The position numbers and the translations under genes were made by a program. From an uncultured Clostridia bacterium (GTDB lineage: Bacteria > Bacillota > Clostridia > Peptostreptococcales > Anaerovoracaceae), in contig CAMENZ010000002.1 in NCBI GenBank assembly GCA_945928865.1, positions 1 through 64,000 of the forward strand: 64,000 nucleotides of DNA, written 5' to 3'. Under the pieces are notes generated by a model. That model did not search any database and was not told where the DNA came from. It worked only from the letters and a program-made list of their open reading frames with translations. Position 1 is the stretch's first letter; every line of letters starts with the position of its first letter. Positions 52,817-62,266 of the stretch are shown here, in pieces.

Positions 52817-54541
52817 TTAACTAACCGTAAACCACATTTCATTATCCTTATTAGCGTTAATTTTTTCTACCTCCGGTTTACGCTTAACCTTCTGAGTAGT
52901 AGTCTTTATCATACCTTCAGTATCTAAAATAAAGTGTTTAACACTCTTATATGATGGCATAGTATCATTGATTTTTCCTAAATCTTCAGACACTCTTTTA
53001 GCAAAATCTTCAAATTCTAAACTTTCCTCTTCTAAAAATTCAGGTCTATACACAATCTTTGCCCACAACACATGCTCATTATGCTTATCTCTAGTAAAAA
53101 TCATATTTTCAGCTACATACGGAAGTAAGCCTATATTTTCTTCAATTTCTTCCGGGAACACATTTTTACCGTTCTTCATTACGATAACATTTTTCTTTCG
53201 TCCCATAATCCATAGATGACCCTTATTATCGAATTTTCCTAAATCTCCTGTATGGAATCTTCCGTCTATGATTACCTCATTAGTTTCTTCTTCTTGATCC
53301 ATATATCCTAACATAACATTAGGTCCCTTAGCTACAATTTCGCCTATGCCGTTTTCATCTTTTTCTTCAATAGTAATTTCTATGCCCGGAAGAGGTTTTC
53401 CAACGGATCCTGCACATAAAACATGAGGTGCCTCCGCTGCTAAAACCGGTGAAGTTTCTGTAAGTCCATAGCCTTGAAGAAGAGTTATACCAAAGTTATT
53501 AAACCCATTAGCCACTTCTGGCGCTAAGGGTGCAGCTCCGGAAATAATAAGTCTAAGCTTACCACCTAACTTATCTATAATTTCTTTGAATATCTTTCTT
53601 CTTGCATCAATTCCCACAGCTCTTAAAATCTTAGAAAGTTTAATACCCATATTAACCTTTCCTTCTAAACCGGATTTCTTAACCTGTATTTTAATCTTCT
53701 TATACATGCTTTCTACCAGTAAAGGCACTCCAACGAATACAGTTACACCGTATTCCTCTAAGTTCTTAGTAACATATTTTAATCCATCACAGAACACATT
53801 ACATGCACCGGAAGCCAGGAAGACTAAAACTCCAACTAATCCAAAACTATGATGGAAAGGTAAGAAAGCAATATTAACATCTTGATTATAAAAGCTTTCA
53901 TAATTCTGCATAGCTTCTATGTTACTTGTAATATTTCTATTAGATAACATAACAGCCTTTGAACTACTTGTAGTTCCTGAAGTAAATAAAATTACCGCCT
54001 TAGCATTTTCATCAATTTTAACTTCATCGAAAGCCTTATCCCCTGCTAAAAGTTTAGCCTTGCCGGCTTCTCTTAAATTATTCAGCTCAGAATTTTCACT
54101 ATTTATTACAAATCTTTTGATTTCAGATGATTCCGGATATTCTTCCTTTAAGAGTGAAAAAGCTCCATTTACTAAATTACTATGACCTTCATCATGGAAA
54201 ATAGCCTTAAGTCTACTTCTCTTAATACAAGAAGCTAATTCTTCTTCTGTAAATCCCTTATCAAAAGGAACAGCTATAGCACCACTTGATGCTATACCTA
54301 AAAATACATTAAACCATTCATAGCTATTTTCACCTATGATTCCTATAGGCTCATTTCCTAAACCTAAGGCTAACATTTCCGTTCCCAGATTCCTAATATC
54401 CTCTGTTAAAGCTTTGTATGAAATAGAAGAAATTTCTTTCTTCTTATTTTTTACCTTAAAGGCTGAATTTTCAGGAAATTCTAAAGTTGTTCGCTTAATT
54501 AATTCTCTTATAGTTCTCCCACAATTAATAAACTTCTTCAT
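52817..54541 (-). CDS. AMP-dependent acyl-CoA synthetase (long-chain type)
   Basis: 574-residue adenylating enzyme. A3 loop LFTSGTTSSSKAVMLS, A5 GYGLTETSPVLA, A8 GRFHTGDLGKFDNKGHLWIMGRKK; the final catalytic Lys lies in KTTTQKVKRKP. Closest in look to long-chain fatty acid:CoA ligases of clostridia. AAAGGA lies 9 nt before the ATG at 54541; the frame opens at a TTG at 54562 that lacks one. Between ygiQ and the methyltransferase on the same strand. Confidence 0.9.
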   Translation of the reverse strand: MKKFINCGRTIRELIKRTTLEFPENSAFKVKNKKKEISSISYKALTEDIRNLGTEMLALGLGNEPIGIIGENSYEWFNVFLGIASSGAIAVPFDKGFTEEELASCIKRSRLKAIFHDEGHSNLVNGAFSLLKEEYPESSEIKRFVINSENSELNNLREAGKAKLLAGDKAFDEVKIDENAKAVILFTSGTTSSSKAVMLSNRNITSNIEAMQNYESFYNQDVNIAFLPFHHSFGLVGVLVFLASGACNVFCDGLKYVTKNLEEYGVTVFVGVPLLVESMYKKIKIQVKKSGLEGKVNMGIKLSKILRAVGIDARRKIFKEIIDKLGGKLRLIISGAAPLAPEVANGFNNFGITLLQGYGLTETSPVLAAEAPHVLCAGSVGKPLPGIEITIEEKDENGIGEIVAKGPNVMLGYMDQEEETNEVIIDGRFHTGDLGKFDNKGHLWIMGRKKNVIVMKNGKNVFPEEIEENIGLLPYVAENMIFTRDKHNEHVLWAKIVYRPEFLEEESLEFEDFAKRVSEDLGKINDTMPSYKSVKHFILDTEGMIKTTTQKVKRKPEVEKINANKDNEMWFTVS

Positions 54542-54592
54542 ATTTAAGATTCCTTTCTCCAAAACACTTAGTACATGGTTAGCTAAACTTCT

Positions 54593-56422
54593 TTATCTTC
54601 TATACACTCTGCTCTTTTCGCCTCTACCTAACAAAACAGGTATTAAATCATCTCTATCTGCTTTTTTCAAGGCCTTAATTACAGTATTTCTATTTTCTTT
54701 TTTATTATAATGCATCAAAGCTCTCTGCATTTTCTTTTCTTCCATATCCTTAGCCACATAGACCTTCTCCATAGTAAAAGGGTCTATTTCTGTGTAATAT
54801 TCACAAGTCGCCAAAGTCCCCGGTGTAGGATAAAAATCCTGTACTTGATCCGGTATGAATCCATATTCCTTTAAAAACACAGCCAACTCTATAGCATCTT
54901 CCAAAGTACTGCCCGGATGACTGGAAATCAAATAGGGAATCAAGTACTGTTTCAGTCCCAATCTCTCATTAGTCCTGCGATATTTTTTCTCAAAATTCAA
55001 AAATACATCCTTAGAAGGTTTTTTCATATGATATAAAACTCTATCAGATATATGCTCAGGAGCCACCTTTAAGGTGCCACTTATATGATATTTACAAATT
55101 TCCTCTATGAACTCATCGCCCTTCTTATCCGCCATTACATAGTCATATCTTATACCGGATCTGATAAATACCTTCTTTATTCCTTCAATCTTCCTAAGAT
55201 TTCTAAGAAGTTCTAAATAATCCGTATGACTGACGCTCATCTGACTGCATACATTAGGATACATACAATCTTTATTAGAACAAACTCCACTCTTTAGTTG
55301 CTTTTTACAAGCAGGACCTCTGAAGTTTGCCGTAGGTCCTCCTACATCATGAATATATCCCTTAAAATCTTCCTTCTTAATAAGTTCCTTAACTTCACTT
55401 AATATGGATTCCTTGCTTCTGCTTCTAACTTGCCTTCCTTGATGATAGGTCAATGCGCAAAATCCACAACCTCCAAAGCACCCTCTAGAGCTGACTACAC
55501 TGAACTTAATCTCCCTAAAAGCAGGAATTCCGCCCTTATTATCGTAAATAGGATGCCACTCGTTTTCAAAAGGCAGGGCGTACAAGTCATCTAATTCATT
55601 TCGCTCTAAAGGCGGCTGCGGCGGATTTTGAACTACATAAATTCTATCACCATACTGCTCAGCTAAAGTCTGCGCAGATATGCTGTCATGATTTTTATAC
55701 TGAATTAAAAAGCTCTCACTGTAAGCTTTTCGTCCTTCTATGGAATCCTCTGAAATTTCTGAGAAACTAGGTAAAATCACATTATCTTCTCTCTTGAAAA
55801 TTTCGATTTCCTCTTCTGTAGCCGTCTTCCAACAAGTACCGCGAATCCAAGTAATATCCTTAGCTGCTATTCCCCCGTCTAAAGCCTCTGCAATTTCTAA
55901 AATAGCCCGTTCTCCCATGCCGTAAACTAAGAGATCAGCCTTAGAATCCAGTAAAATAGACCGCCTAACCTTATCACTCCAATAATCATAATGCCCTAAT
56001 CTTCTTAAAGACGCTTCCAGACCTCCGATTATTATAGGCACATCTTTGTATGCTTCTCTAGCCCTATTTGCATAAACAATTACTGCTCTATCAGGTCGAT
56101 TTCCTGCCTTTCCTGCAGGTGCATACTCATCGACTCTTCTTCTATGCTTAAAAACTGAATAGTTGTTCACCATAGAGTCTACAACCCCACTGTTTATTAA
56201 AAATCCTAAACGGGGCTTACCAAACTCTTTAAAGGCATCACAGCTTTTAAAATTCGGTTGTGGTAAAACACCAACTTTATATCCATAAGACTCTAAAAGC
56301 CTTCCAATTATAGCTGTTCCGAAAGAGTGATGATCCACATAAGCATCTCCTGTAACCAGTACAAAATCCACCTGTTCCCAGCCTCTTTCTTTAGCCTCTT
56401 TTAATGTAATAGGTAAAAACAT
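54593..56422 (-). CDS. YgiQ-family radical SAM protein
   Basis: 609 residues. N-terminal cobalamin-binding-like domain (VLVTGDAYVDHHSFGTAIIGRLLE, GYKVGVLPQPN), then a radical SAM core with CFGGCGFCALTYHQGRQVRSRS (about 320), and a C-terminal part with VAPEHISD and DFYPTPGTLATCEYYT. The family is widespread and its reaction unknown. AAGGA lies 5-6 nt before the ATG at 56422, which fits MFLPITLKEAKERGW as the family start; an in-frame TTG at 56440 lacks a ribosome site. Confidence 0.9.
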   Translation of the reverse strand: MFLPITLKEAKERGWEQVDFVLVTGDAYVDHHSFGTAIIGRLLESYGYKVGVLPQPNFKSCDAFKEFGKPRLGFLINSGVVDSMVNNYSVFKHRRRVDEYAPAGKAGNRPDRAVIVYANRAREAYKDVPIIIGGLEASLRRLGHYDYWSDKVRRSILLDSKADLLVYGMGERAILEIAEALDGGIAAKDITWIRGTCWKTATEEEIEIFKREDNVILPSFSEISEDSIEGRKAYSESFLIQYKNHDSISAQTLAEQYGDRIYVVQNPPQPPLERNELDDLYALPFENEWHPIYDNKGGIPAFREIKFSVVSSRGCFGGCGFCALTYHQGRQVRSRSKESILSEVKELIKKEDFKGYIHDVGGPTANFRGPACKKQLKSGVCSNKDCMYPNVCSQMSVSHTDYLELLRNLRKIEGIKKVFIRSGIRYDYVMADKKGDEFIEEICKYHISGTLKVAPEHISDRVLYHMKKPSKDVFLNFEKKYRRTNERLGLKQYLIPYLISSHPGSTLEDAIELAVFLKEYGFIPDQVQDFYPTPGTLATCEYYTEIDPFTMEKVYVAKDMEEKKMQRALMHYNKKENRNTVIKALKKADRDDLIPVLLGRGEKSRVYRR

Positions 56423-56461
56423 TTCATTCCTTAAATCCAAATTAATTTTATATTATAACTT

Positions 56462-56481
56462 AGGAGAGCATAAGCTCTCCT
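56462..56481 (-). terminator. Hairpin after the nucleoside permease genes
   Basis: Perfect 8-bp stem AGGAGAGC-ATAA-GCTCTCCT, 10 nt after the permease stop. The following minus-strand sequence is only moderately T-rich. Confidence 0.5.
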
Positions 56482-56490
56482 TAAAAATAC

Positions 56491-57501
56491 TTATCTGGCT
56501 CCCTTATCGTAAGGAATACCTTCCGCCTTTGGTACTCTAGAATTCTTAGAAGTAAAAGCTAAAATAATCAAAGTAATTAAATATGGTAAAAGTCTATAAA
56601 CATAAGAACTTATACCAATTTCTGCTAATAAACATACACCATCACCGTTTATGTCCAAAGTAGCATAAGTAGCTGCTATACACTTAAACAAACCGAACAG
56701 AATGCCTCCTACAGCTATATTAAGCGGTGTCCAGTTACCAAATATCATAACAGCTAACGCAAGGAAACCATAACCTGCTACCTGACCTGTTGAAGAACAG
56801 TTACTTGTAGTTAAAGCAAAGGTAAATCCTCCCATACCTGCTAAAAATCCGGAAAGAGTAACGCCTGCATATCTCATCTTATATACATTTATTCCTAAGG
56901 AATCTGAAGCATGAGGGTTTTCTCCACAGGATCTAAGCCTTAATCCAAATCTTGTCTTATAAAGAATAATAGATACTATAACGAATACTATCATACATAT
57001 ATAAGTAGCTAAATAAACCTTATTTATGAAAAGGTCTATAAAAGCTCCCCAGCTATGATCATTAGGTAAGCCAAAAGTTGAAGGTTTAATCATGAACCAG
57101 CTTGCAGCTCCACCCTTTGCCATCATAAGTGCATTCTGCTGAGCAATAATATTGATAAAGAACAATACTATAGCAGGAGAAAGCATATTAAGAGCTGTAC
57201 CGCCTATAGTCTGATCAGCTTTTAAGTTTATAGCTGAAAAAGCAAGTAATAAAGAGAATATTGCTCCACAAATAGAAGCTGTAAGTAAGGCAAGAATCAT
57301 CAGTAGTTGACCACTTTCTTGACCGAAAAGGTTATTCTCCTGCATTGTTCTAATAAATAAAACTCCTACGAAGGCACCGAATATCATAATACCCTCTAAG
57401 GCTAAGTTAATAATTCCTGAACGCTCTGCACAAACTCCTGCAAGAGCCACAATCATCAGAGGGACAGCATATAACATTGTCTGTTGAATTAAAAACACCA
57501 T
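56491..57501 (-). CDS. Nucleoside ABC importer permease 2 (NupQ/YufQ-like)
   Basis: 336-residue membrane protein with about nine hydrophobic segments, of the branched-chain/ribose-type permease fold used with BMP proteins. GVCAERSGIINLALEGIMIFGAFVGV near the N-terminus and LRSCGENPHASDSLGINVYKMRYAGV are characteristic of the second permease in this system. Start overlaps the end of the first permease by one base. Confidence 0.92.
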   Translation of the reverse strand: MVFLIQQTMLYAVPLMIVALAGVCAERSGIINLALEGIMIFGAFVGVLFIRTMQENNLFGQESGQLLMILALLTASICGAIFSLLLAFSAINLKADQTIGGTALNMLSPAIVLFFINIIAQQNALMMAKGGAASWFMIKPSTFGLPNDHSWGAFIDLFINKVYLATYICMIVFVIVSIILYKTRFGLRLRSCGENPHASDSLGINVYKMRYAGVTLSGFLAGMGGFTFALTTSNCSSTGQVAGYGFLALAVMIFGNWTPLNIAVGGILFGLFKCIAATYATLDINGDGVCLLAEIGISSYVYRLLPYLITLIILAFTSKNSRVPKAEGIPYDKGAR

Positions 57502-58694
57502 TAGATTTTCCCTCCTTTTTTATGCTTTCTTCCATTCATTATTTCCTTAAAGAACATTGAAAAAGCACTTAAGTAAACAATCACAGCTATAATAATGTCT
57601 GCTATATATTCATTATATGCAGTTAAAGTCTTTAACTGCAATCCTGCAATATTCAGCATTGCCATAAATAATCCTGATAAAATTACTCCTATTGGGTGAT
57701 TAGCCGCTAATAAAGCAACCGGTATGCCGTTAAATCCATCTGCCGGTAAGGTCTGATATGTTGACCAGAAAAATTCTGTGTTTCCTGATAGCCAATAAAG
57801 AGAAGCACCTGCTGCAGCTAAACCTCCGGCTATTGCCATAGATAAAATCTGATTTCTCTTACTGTTTATACCTGCATATTTTGTTGCATGCATATTTGAA
57901 CCACAGGCTTTAAGTTCATATCCAAAAGTTGTCTTACTCATAACGATATATACAACTATAGCAATTATGATAGCAATTATAATTCCGCCATTAGCTTGAG
58001 AGCCTTTAAAAATAACATCCATACCCATTCTTGGGGTTACCACATCAACATTGCTAAGTGGAATTGTATATCCTACTTTACCACCATCAGCTCCATTTTT
58101 AAACTGATCATTTATATCAAAGAACCATGTAACCAAATTAGCTGCAATCCAGTTTGTCATAATACAAGTAATTACTTCATTGATATTTAGGAAAGCCTTA
58201 AAAGCACCGGGAATACAACCCCATAAAGCTCCTAAAACTACACCTGCCGTGAAAGCTAATATCCAAACTATGAAAGATGGTATGCCTGAATTACCAAGGG
58301 TTAAAGCAACAGATATAGTACCCATGGTACCCATAAGATATTGTCCTGCCGCACCTATATTAAATAATCCGGTTTTAAAGGCAACTGCTACCGAAAGACC
58401 TGCCATAATAAGAGGTGTCCCTCTAAATAGCATATTACCTATATTTACAGGGTTAAAGCCAAAAGTTACAGCCCCTGCTGCTCTACCTGTGCTGAACACT
58501 CCCAAGAAAACTATCTTAATACCTTCCATAATACCCTTTGTAGATATTTCAGGTTTTGCAAGTCCTACTAAGATAATAATTATCATTCCCACACACATAC
58601 CTATAAGTATGGAAACTAAAGCAGAAGCAATCGATTTAGTGCCTTCGTTTTTATACCACTTGGCTTTACCTGTTTCAGAATCTAATCTTAACAT
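57501..58694 (-). CDS. Nucleoside ABC importer permease 1 (NupP/YufP-like)
   Basis: 397-residue permease with about ten hydrophobic segments. FKTGLFNIGAAGQYLMGTMG and ELKACGSNMHATKYAGINSKRNQILSMAIAGGLAAAGA match the first permease of BMP systems. Overlaps the ATPase stop by one base and is followed at once by permease 2, so the three are translationally coupled. Confidence 0.92.
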   Translation of the reverse strand: MLRLDSETGKAKWYKNEGTKSIASALVSILIGMCVGMIIIILVGLAKPEISTKGIMEGIKIVFLGVFSTGRAAGAVTFGFNPVNIGNMLFRGTPLIMAGLSVAVAFKTGLFNIGAAGQYLMGTMGTISVALTLGNSGIPSFIVWILAFTAGVVLGALWGCIPGAFKAFLNINEVITCIMTNWIAANLVTWFFDINDQFKNGADGGKVGYTIPLSNVDVVTPRMGMDVIFKGSQANGGIIIAIIIAIVVYIVMSKTTFGYELKACGSNMHATKYAGINSKRNQILSMAIAGGLAAAGASLYWLSGNTEFFWSTYQTLPADGFNGIPVALLAANHPIGVILSGLFMAMLNIAGLQLKTLTAYNEYIADIIIAVIVYLSAFSMFFKEIMNGRKHKKGGKI

Positions 58695-60235
58695 TACACC
58701 TGCTCCCTTCCCTGCTTCTTAGCTCCGGACATATAAAGTCCCAACTCTTCAGCTGTAGTTTCTTTCGGATCTAATTCTCCTACAATTTCGCCTTCATACA
58801 TTACTAAAATTCTGTCTGCAAGGCTCATAACTTCATCTAACTCAAGGGAAACAAGTAAAATTCCTTTCCCCTTATCTCTTTCAGCTATAAGCTGACTGTG
58901 AATATGTTCAATAGCTCCTACATCCAAACCTCTAGTAGGCTGTACTGCTATTATAAGTTCTTTATTTCTGTCTAATTCTCTGGCAATAATTGCCTTTTGC
59001 TGATTTCCACCGGACATGGATCTTGCAATCGTTATAGGTCCCTGTCCTGAACGAACATCATAATCCTCAATAAGCCTTAAAGCATAATTTCTAATAGCAT
59101 CAAACTTTATAAACCCCTTATTGTGGAATTCTTTTTCTTTAAATCTTTGAAGCACTAAATTTTGCTCTAGGGTAAAAGGTAAAACTAAACCATGTTTATG
59201 CCTATCTTCCGGTATATGACTCATACCGGCTTCATTTCTCACCTTAACACTTCCATGGGAAATATCTTTTCCGCAAAGAGTAACCTTCCCCGAAGTAGCC
59301 TTTTCTAAACCTGTCAAGCCATAGATAAGCTCAGTTTGACCGTTACCGTCAATTCCTGCTATACAAAGAATTTCTCCCTGTCTAACCTTAAAAGAAACAT
59401 TATTAACTGCTTCCTTTTTATGAATTTTTGACATTACAGTTAAACCCTCTACTTCTAAAATTGTATCCTTAGGCTTAGCAACATCTTTTACAATTTCTAA
59501 TTGTACAGGTCTTCCTACCATCATATTAGAAAGTTCCTGTTTTGTAACATCTTTAGTATTAACAGTACCTATGTACTTACCCTTTCTTAAAACTGTAACT
59601 CTATCGGATACTGCCATTATTTCATTTAATTTATGCGTAATAAACAAGATGGATTTGCCTTCTCTAGCAAAACCTCTCATAATTTCCATAAGTTCATCTA
59701 TCTCCTGTGGAGTTAAAACTGCTGTAGGTTCATCAAAAATAAGTATCTCATTTTCTCTGTAAAGCATTTTCAAAATCTCTACACGCTGCTGCATACCTAC
59801 TGTAATATCTTCCACTTTTGCGTCTACATCTATATGTAAACCATATTTTTCAGACAAGTCTATAACTTTCTTCCTTGCCTCTTTTTTCTTAAGGAAACCT
59901 AATTTTCCTGTAGTTTCCGCTCCCAATATAATATTATCAAGAACTGTAAAAACATCAATAAGTTTAAAATGTTGATGCACCATACCTATACCTAAAGCAG
60001 TTGCATCATTAGGGTTGTTAATTTTTACTTCTTCTCCATTTTTCTTTATTTGACCTGCTTCAGGCTGATAAAGTCCAAAAAGTACACTCATTAGAGTGGA
60101 TTTTCCTGCGCCATTTTCTCCCAATAAAGCATGAATCTCCCCTTTTTTCAATTGTAAAGTTATGTCATCGTTTGCAACGATACCAGGGAATTCTTTCCTT
60201 ATGTGGTTCATTTCGATTATATATTCCGGTGCCAT
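58694..60235 (-). CDS. Nucleoside ABC importer ATPase (NupO/YufO-like)
   Basis: 513-residue protein with two fused ABC domains, as in sugar- and nucleoside-type importers. First domain: Walker [10 protein letters not shown] (about 37-45), signature VGMQQRVEI, Walker B ILIFDEPTA. Second domain: degenerate Walker A GIDGNGQTE, signature SGGNQQK, Walker B IIAVQPTRGLD, so one site is likely catalytic and one structural. Preceded by a terminator that separates it from the BMP gene. Confidence 0.94.
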   Translation of the reverse strand: MAPEYIIEMNHIRKEFPGIVANDDITLQLKKGEIHALLGENGAGKSTLMSVLFGLYQPEAGQIKKNGEEVKINNPNDATALGIGMVHQHFKLIDVFTVLDNIILGAETTGKLGFLKKKEARKKVIDLSEKYGLHIDVDAKVEDITVGMQQRVEILKMLYRENEILIFDEPTAVLTPQEIDELMEIMRGFAREGKSILFITHKLNEIMAVSDRVTVLRKGKYIGTVNTKDVTKQELSNMMVGRPVQLEIVKDVAKPKDTILEVEGLTVMSKIHKKEAVNNVSFKVRQGEILCIAGIDGNGQTELIYGLTGLEKATSGKVTLCGKDISHGSVKVRNEAGMSHIPEDRHKHGLVLPFTLEQNLVLQRFKEKEFHNKGFIKFDAIRNYALRLIEDYDVRSGQGPITIARSMSGGNQQKAIIARELDRNKELIIAVQPTRGLDVGAIEHIHSQLIAERDKGKGILLVSLELDEVMSLADRILVMYEGEIVGELDPKETTAEELGLYMSGAKKQGREQV

Positions 60236-60283
60236 TATAATTCCTGCCCTCTATATTACTCTGTAAATTACTTCCATTATCCT

Positions 60284-60314
60284 AAAAAAAGGGGGAAAAT
60301 TTCAATTTTCCCCC
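60284..60314 (-). terminator. Intrinsic terminator between second BMP gene and ATPase
   Basis: Perfect 10-bp stem GGGGGAAAAT / ATTTTCCCCC (60291-60300, 60305-60314), 4-nt loop, then seven T on the minus strand. Same position as in the first importer. Confidence 0.9.
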
Positions 60315-60362
60315 AAATTGATTTTTTCTGAATATTAATTACTCAAAATTTGCTTTTAAAAA

Positions 60363-61475
60363 TTAGTCAATATATTCTACTTTAATGTTCTTCCAAGTTA
60401 CATCGTTAGGGTTAGTATATAAAGTTGCATCAACCTTTAATTCACCACTCTTAACCTTTTCAAACATTGCCTGATAATCTTCTACTGCCCAATTTTCAAG
60501 CTGCCATGTATCTGTAGGAATTCCTACGCAATCTTCCTTAGCTCCTAATACTGTAACTCCTGTCCACTGCTTACCTTCATAGTATGCAGCTAAGCACTGC
60601 TGTACAGATCCTGCTAAGTCCTTCATAGCGGAAGTAATAACTGTATCTGACTGTCCGCTCTGGTCAACGTCAACACCGATAATCTTTCCATCGTTAGATT
60701 CAGCAGCTGCTACTCCTGACTGGAACATAGAACCACCGCACATGAATACAACCTTTGTACCTGACTGGAACCAACCATTAAGCATAGCCTGTAAGTCATC
60801 AGATGCAGAGAAGTTAGAACCATATAACCAGCTATATCTGATGTTTACTTCTGTTTCTTTAACAGCTGCAGCTGCTTCTGCACCCTGTAAGAAACCATAT
60901 CCGTATTTCTGACAAGCAGGGTTTGTTCCGCCACCACCACCGGAGAAGCCTAATTCTGTAATACCTTCCATTACAGCAGCATATCCTGCAAAGTAACCTG
61001 CCTGTTCTTCGTTATAAGAAATAGAAGCTACATTATCAAGTCCTAATTCCCAACCATCAACGAATACAAAGTGTACATCCGGATACTTCTTAGCAGCTTT
61101 CTCAAGTGCTGATGCCTGCATGAATCCTGCAGCTACAACAACTTTAGCGCCAGCTTCTGCTGCATCCGCCATAGCTTTGTATCTGTCATCATCAGTAGCA
61201 TTGCTTGCATTAGCCGGCTGATAATACTTATAAGTTAAGCTGTTATCAGAAGCATACTTCTTAACACCGTTCCAAGTAAACTGGTTAAAAGAACCGTCCT
61301 TAAGTTGTCCTACGTCTGTAACGAAAGCTAATTCATAAGTTCCGTCTTCTGATTCACTTGTATCAGAAATTTTATCAAAGATAGAAACTTCTTTTTCATC
61401 TGTGTCGCCACCGCCACATGCTGCAAGGCTAAATACCATTGCAAGGCAAAGTAATAATGCTAATAATTTTTTCAT
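60363..61475 (-). CDS. BMP-family nucleoside-binding lipoprotein, second paralogue
   Basis: 370-residue lipoprotein: signal peptide with lipobox LAAC (Cys20), then the BMP domain (YELAFVTDVGQLKDGSFNQFTWNGVKKY; VVVAAGFMQASALEKAAKKYPDVHFVFVDGWE; FSGGGGGTNPACQKYGYGFLQGAEAAA; GVDVDQSGQSDTVITSAMKDL). Longer than the first paralogue (338 residues). First gene of a complete importer, binding protein, ATPase and two permeases. AGGAGG precedes the ATG. Confidence 0.93.
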   Translation of the reverse strand: MKKLLALLLCLAMVFSLAACGGGDTDEKEVSIFDKISDTSESEDGTYELAFVTDVGQLKDGSFNQFTWNGVKKYASDNSLTYKYYQPANASNATDDDRYKAMADAAEAGAKVVVAAGFMQASALEKAAKKYPDVHFVFVDGWELGLDNVASISYNEEQAGYFAGYAAVMEGITELGFSGGGGGTNPACQKYGYGFLQGAEAAAAVKETEVNIRYSWLYGSNFSASDDLQAMLNGWFQSGTKVVFMCGGSMFQSGVAAAESNDGKIIGVDVDQSGQSDTVITSAMKDLAGSVQQCLAAYYEGKQWTGVTVLGAKEDCVGIPTDTWQLENWAVEDYQAMFEKVKSGELKVDATLYTNPNDVTWKNIKVEYID

Positions 61476-61614
61476 TTTATTCCTCCTAAATGAATAATAG
61501 AACTAATTTCAATATAATTATAATACAAAACGGGGAAAAATAAAAGTCTTTTCTTATTTTTTTACCATGCTATACTGATAAATATAGTAAATATTTTTAA
61601 TTAAAGAGGGTATT

Positions 61615-62223
61615 ATGACAAATAAGGAAAACCTGTTGAAAAAACTGGCTGATAGACCTATCGGTGTAGTAGGTAAACAAAAAGAATATGCTGTGATGAT
61701 TTTGCTCACAGAAACAGATGAAGGCTTAAGCTTTATATATGAAAAACGATCAGAATTTGTAAAACAGTCGGGAGATATTTGCTTCCCCGGAGGCCGAATT
61801 GAAGAAGGGGAAAGCATAATTAACTGCGCCTTAAGAGAAACAGAAGAAGAAATAGGTATACCCATAGAAAAAATAGAAATTCTAGGTCAGTTTGATTCCA
61901 TATTAGAAGTAAACAGACTGAGAATTCATACAGTTGTAGCCTATGTAGATAAGTCCGGTTTAGACAGCCTAGATTTATCCGAGTGCGAAGTTGCACAAGT
62001 TTTTACTGTACCTGTGAATTTTTTCAAAGAAAAAAAACCTCATACATTTCATAACAAAATATATCAGGATACTAAAGATTTCCCCTATGAGCTTACCGGT
62101 ATTTCTCCGGATTATAATTGGCGAATCGGAAGCCAAACCATATACATATATCACTATATGAATCACATTATCTGGGGTATTACAGCAGAAATTTCTAAAT
62201 GGTTTGTGGAGGAGCTGTTATAA
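61615..62223 (+). CDS. Nudix hydrolase, CoA pyrophosphatase type
   Basis: 202 residues. Nudix box GGRIEEGESIINCALRETEEEIG (about 60-82, key residues Gly60, Glu77, Glu80, Glu81) is complete. The sequence before it, IYEKRSEFVKQSGDICFPGG, fits the CoA-pyrophosphatase (NudL) motif, so the likely reaction is CoA or acyl-CoA to 3-prime,5-prime-ADP plus phosphopantetheine. AAGAGGG precedes the ATG. Divergent from the second importer. Confidence 0.88.
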   Translation: MTNKENLLKKLADRPIGVVGKQKEYAVMILLTETDEGLSFIYEKRSEFVKQSGDICFPGGRIEEGESIINCALRETEEEIGIPIEKIEILGQFDSILEVNRLRIHTVVAYVDKSGLDSLDLSECEVAQVFTVPVNFFKEKKPHTFHNKIYQDTKDFPYELTGISPDYNWRIGSQTIYIYHYMNHIIWGITAEISKWFVEELL

Positions 62224-62266
62224 AGCTCCCCCACAGAAATGAAAAAGAATATTTTCAAGAGAATAT

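Noticed and set aside
62205-62235. Hairpin TGTGGAGGAGCT / AGCTCCCCCACA over the Nudix stop codon
   Set aside because: One mismatch, no T run, and half of it is coding; not called as a terminator.
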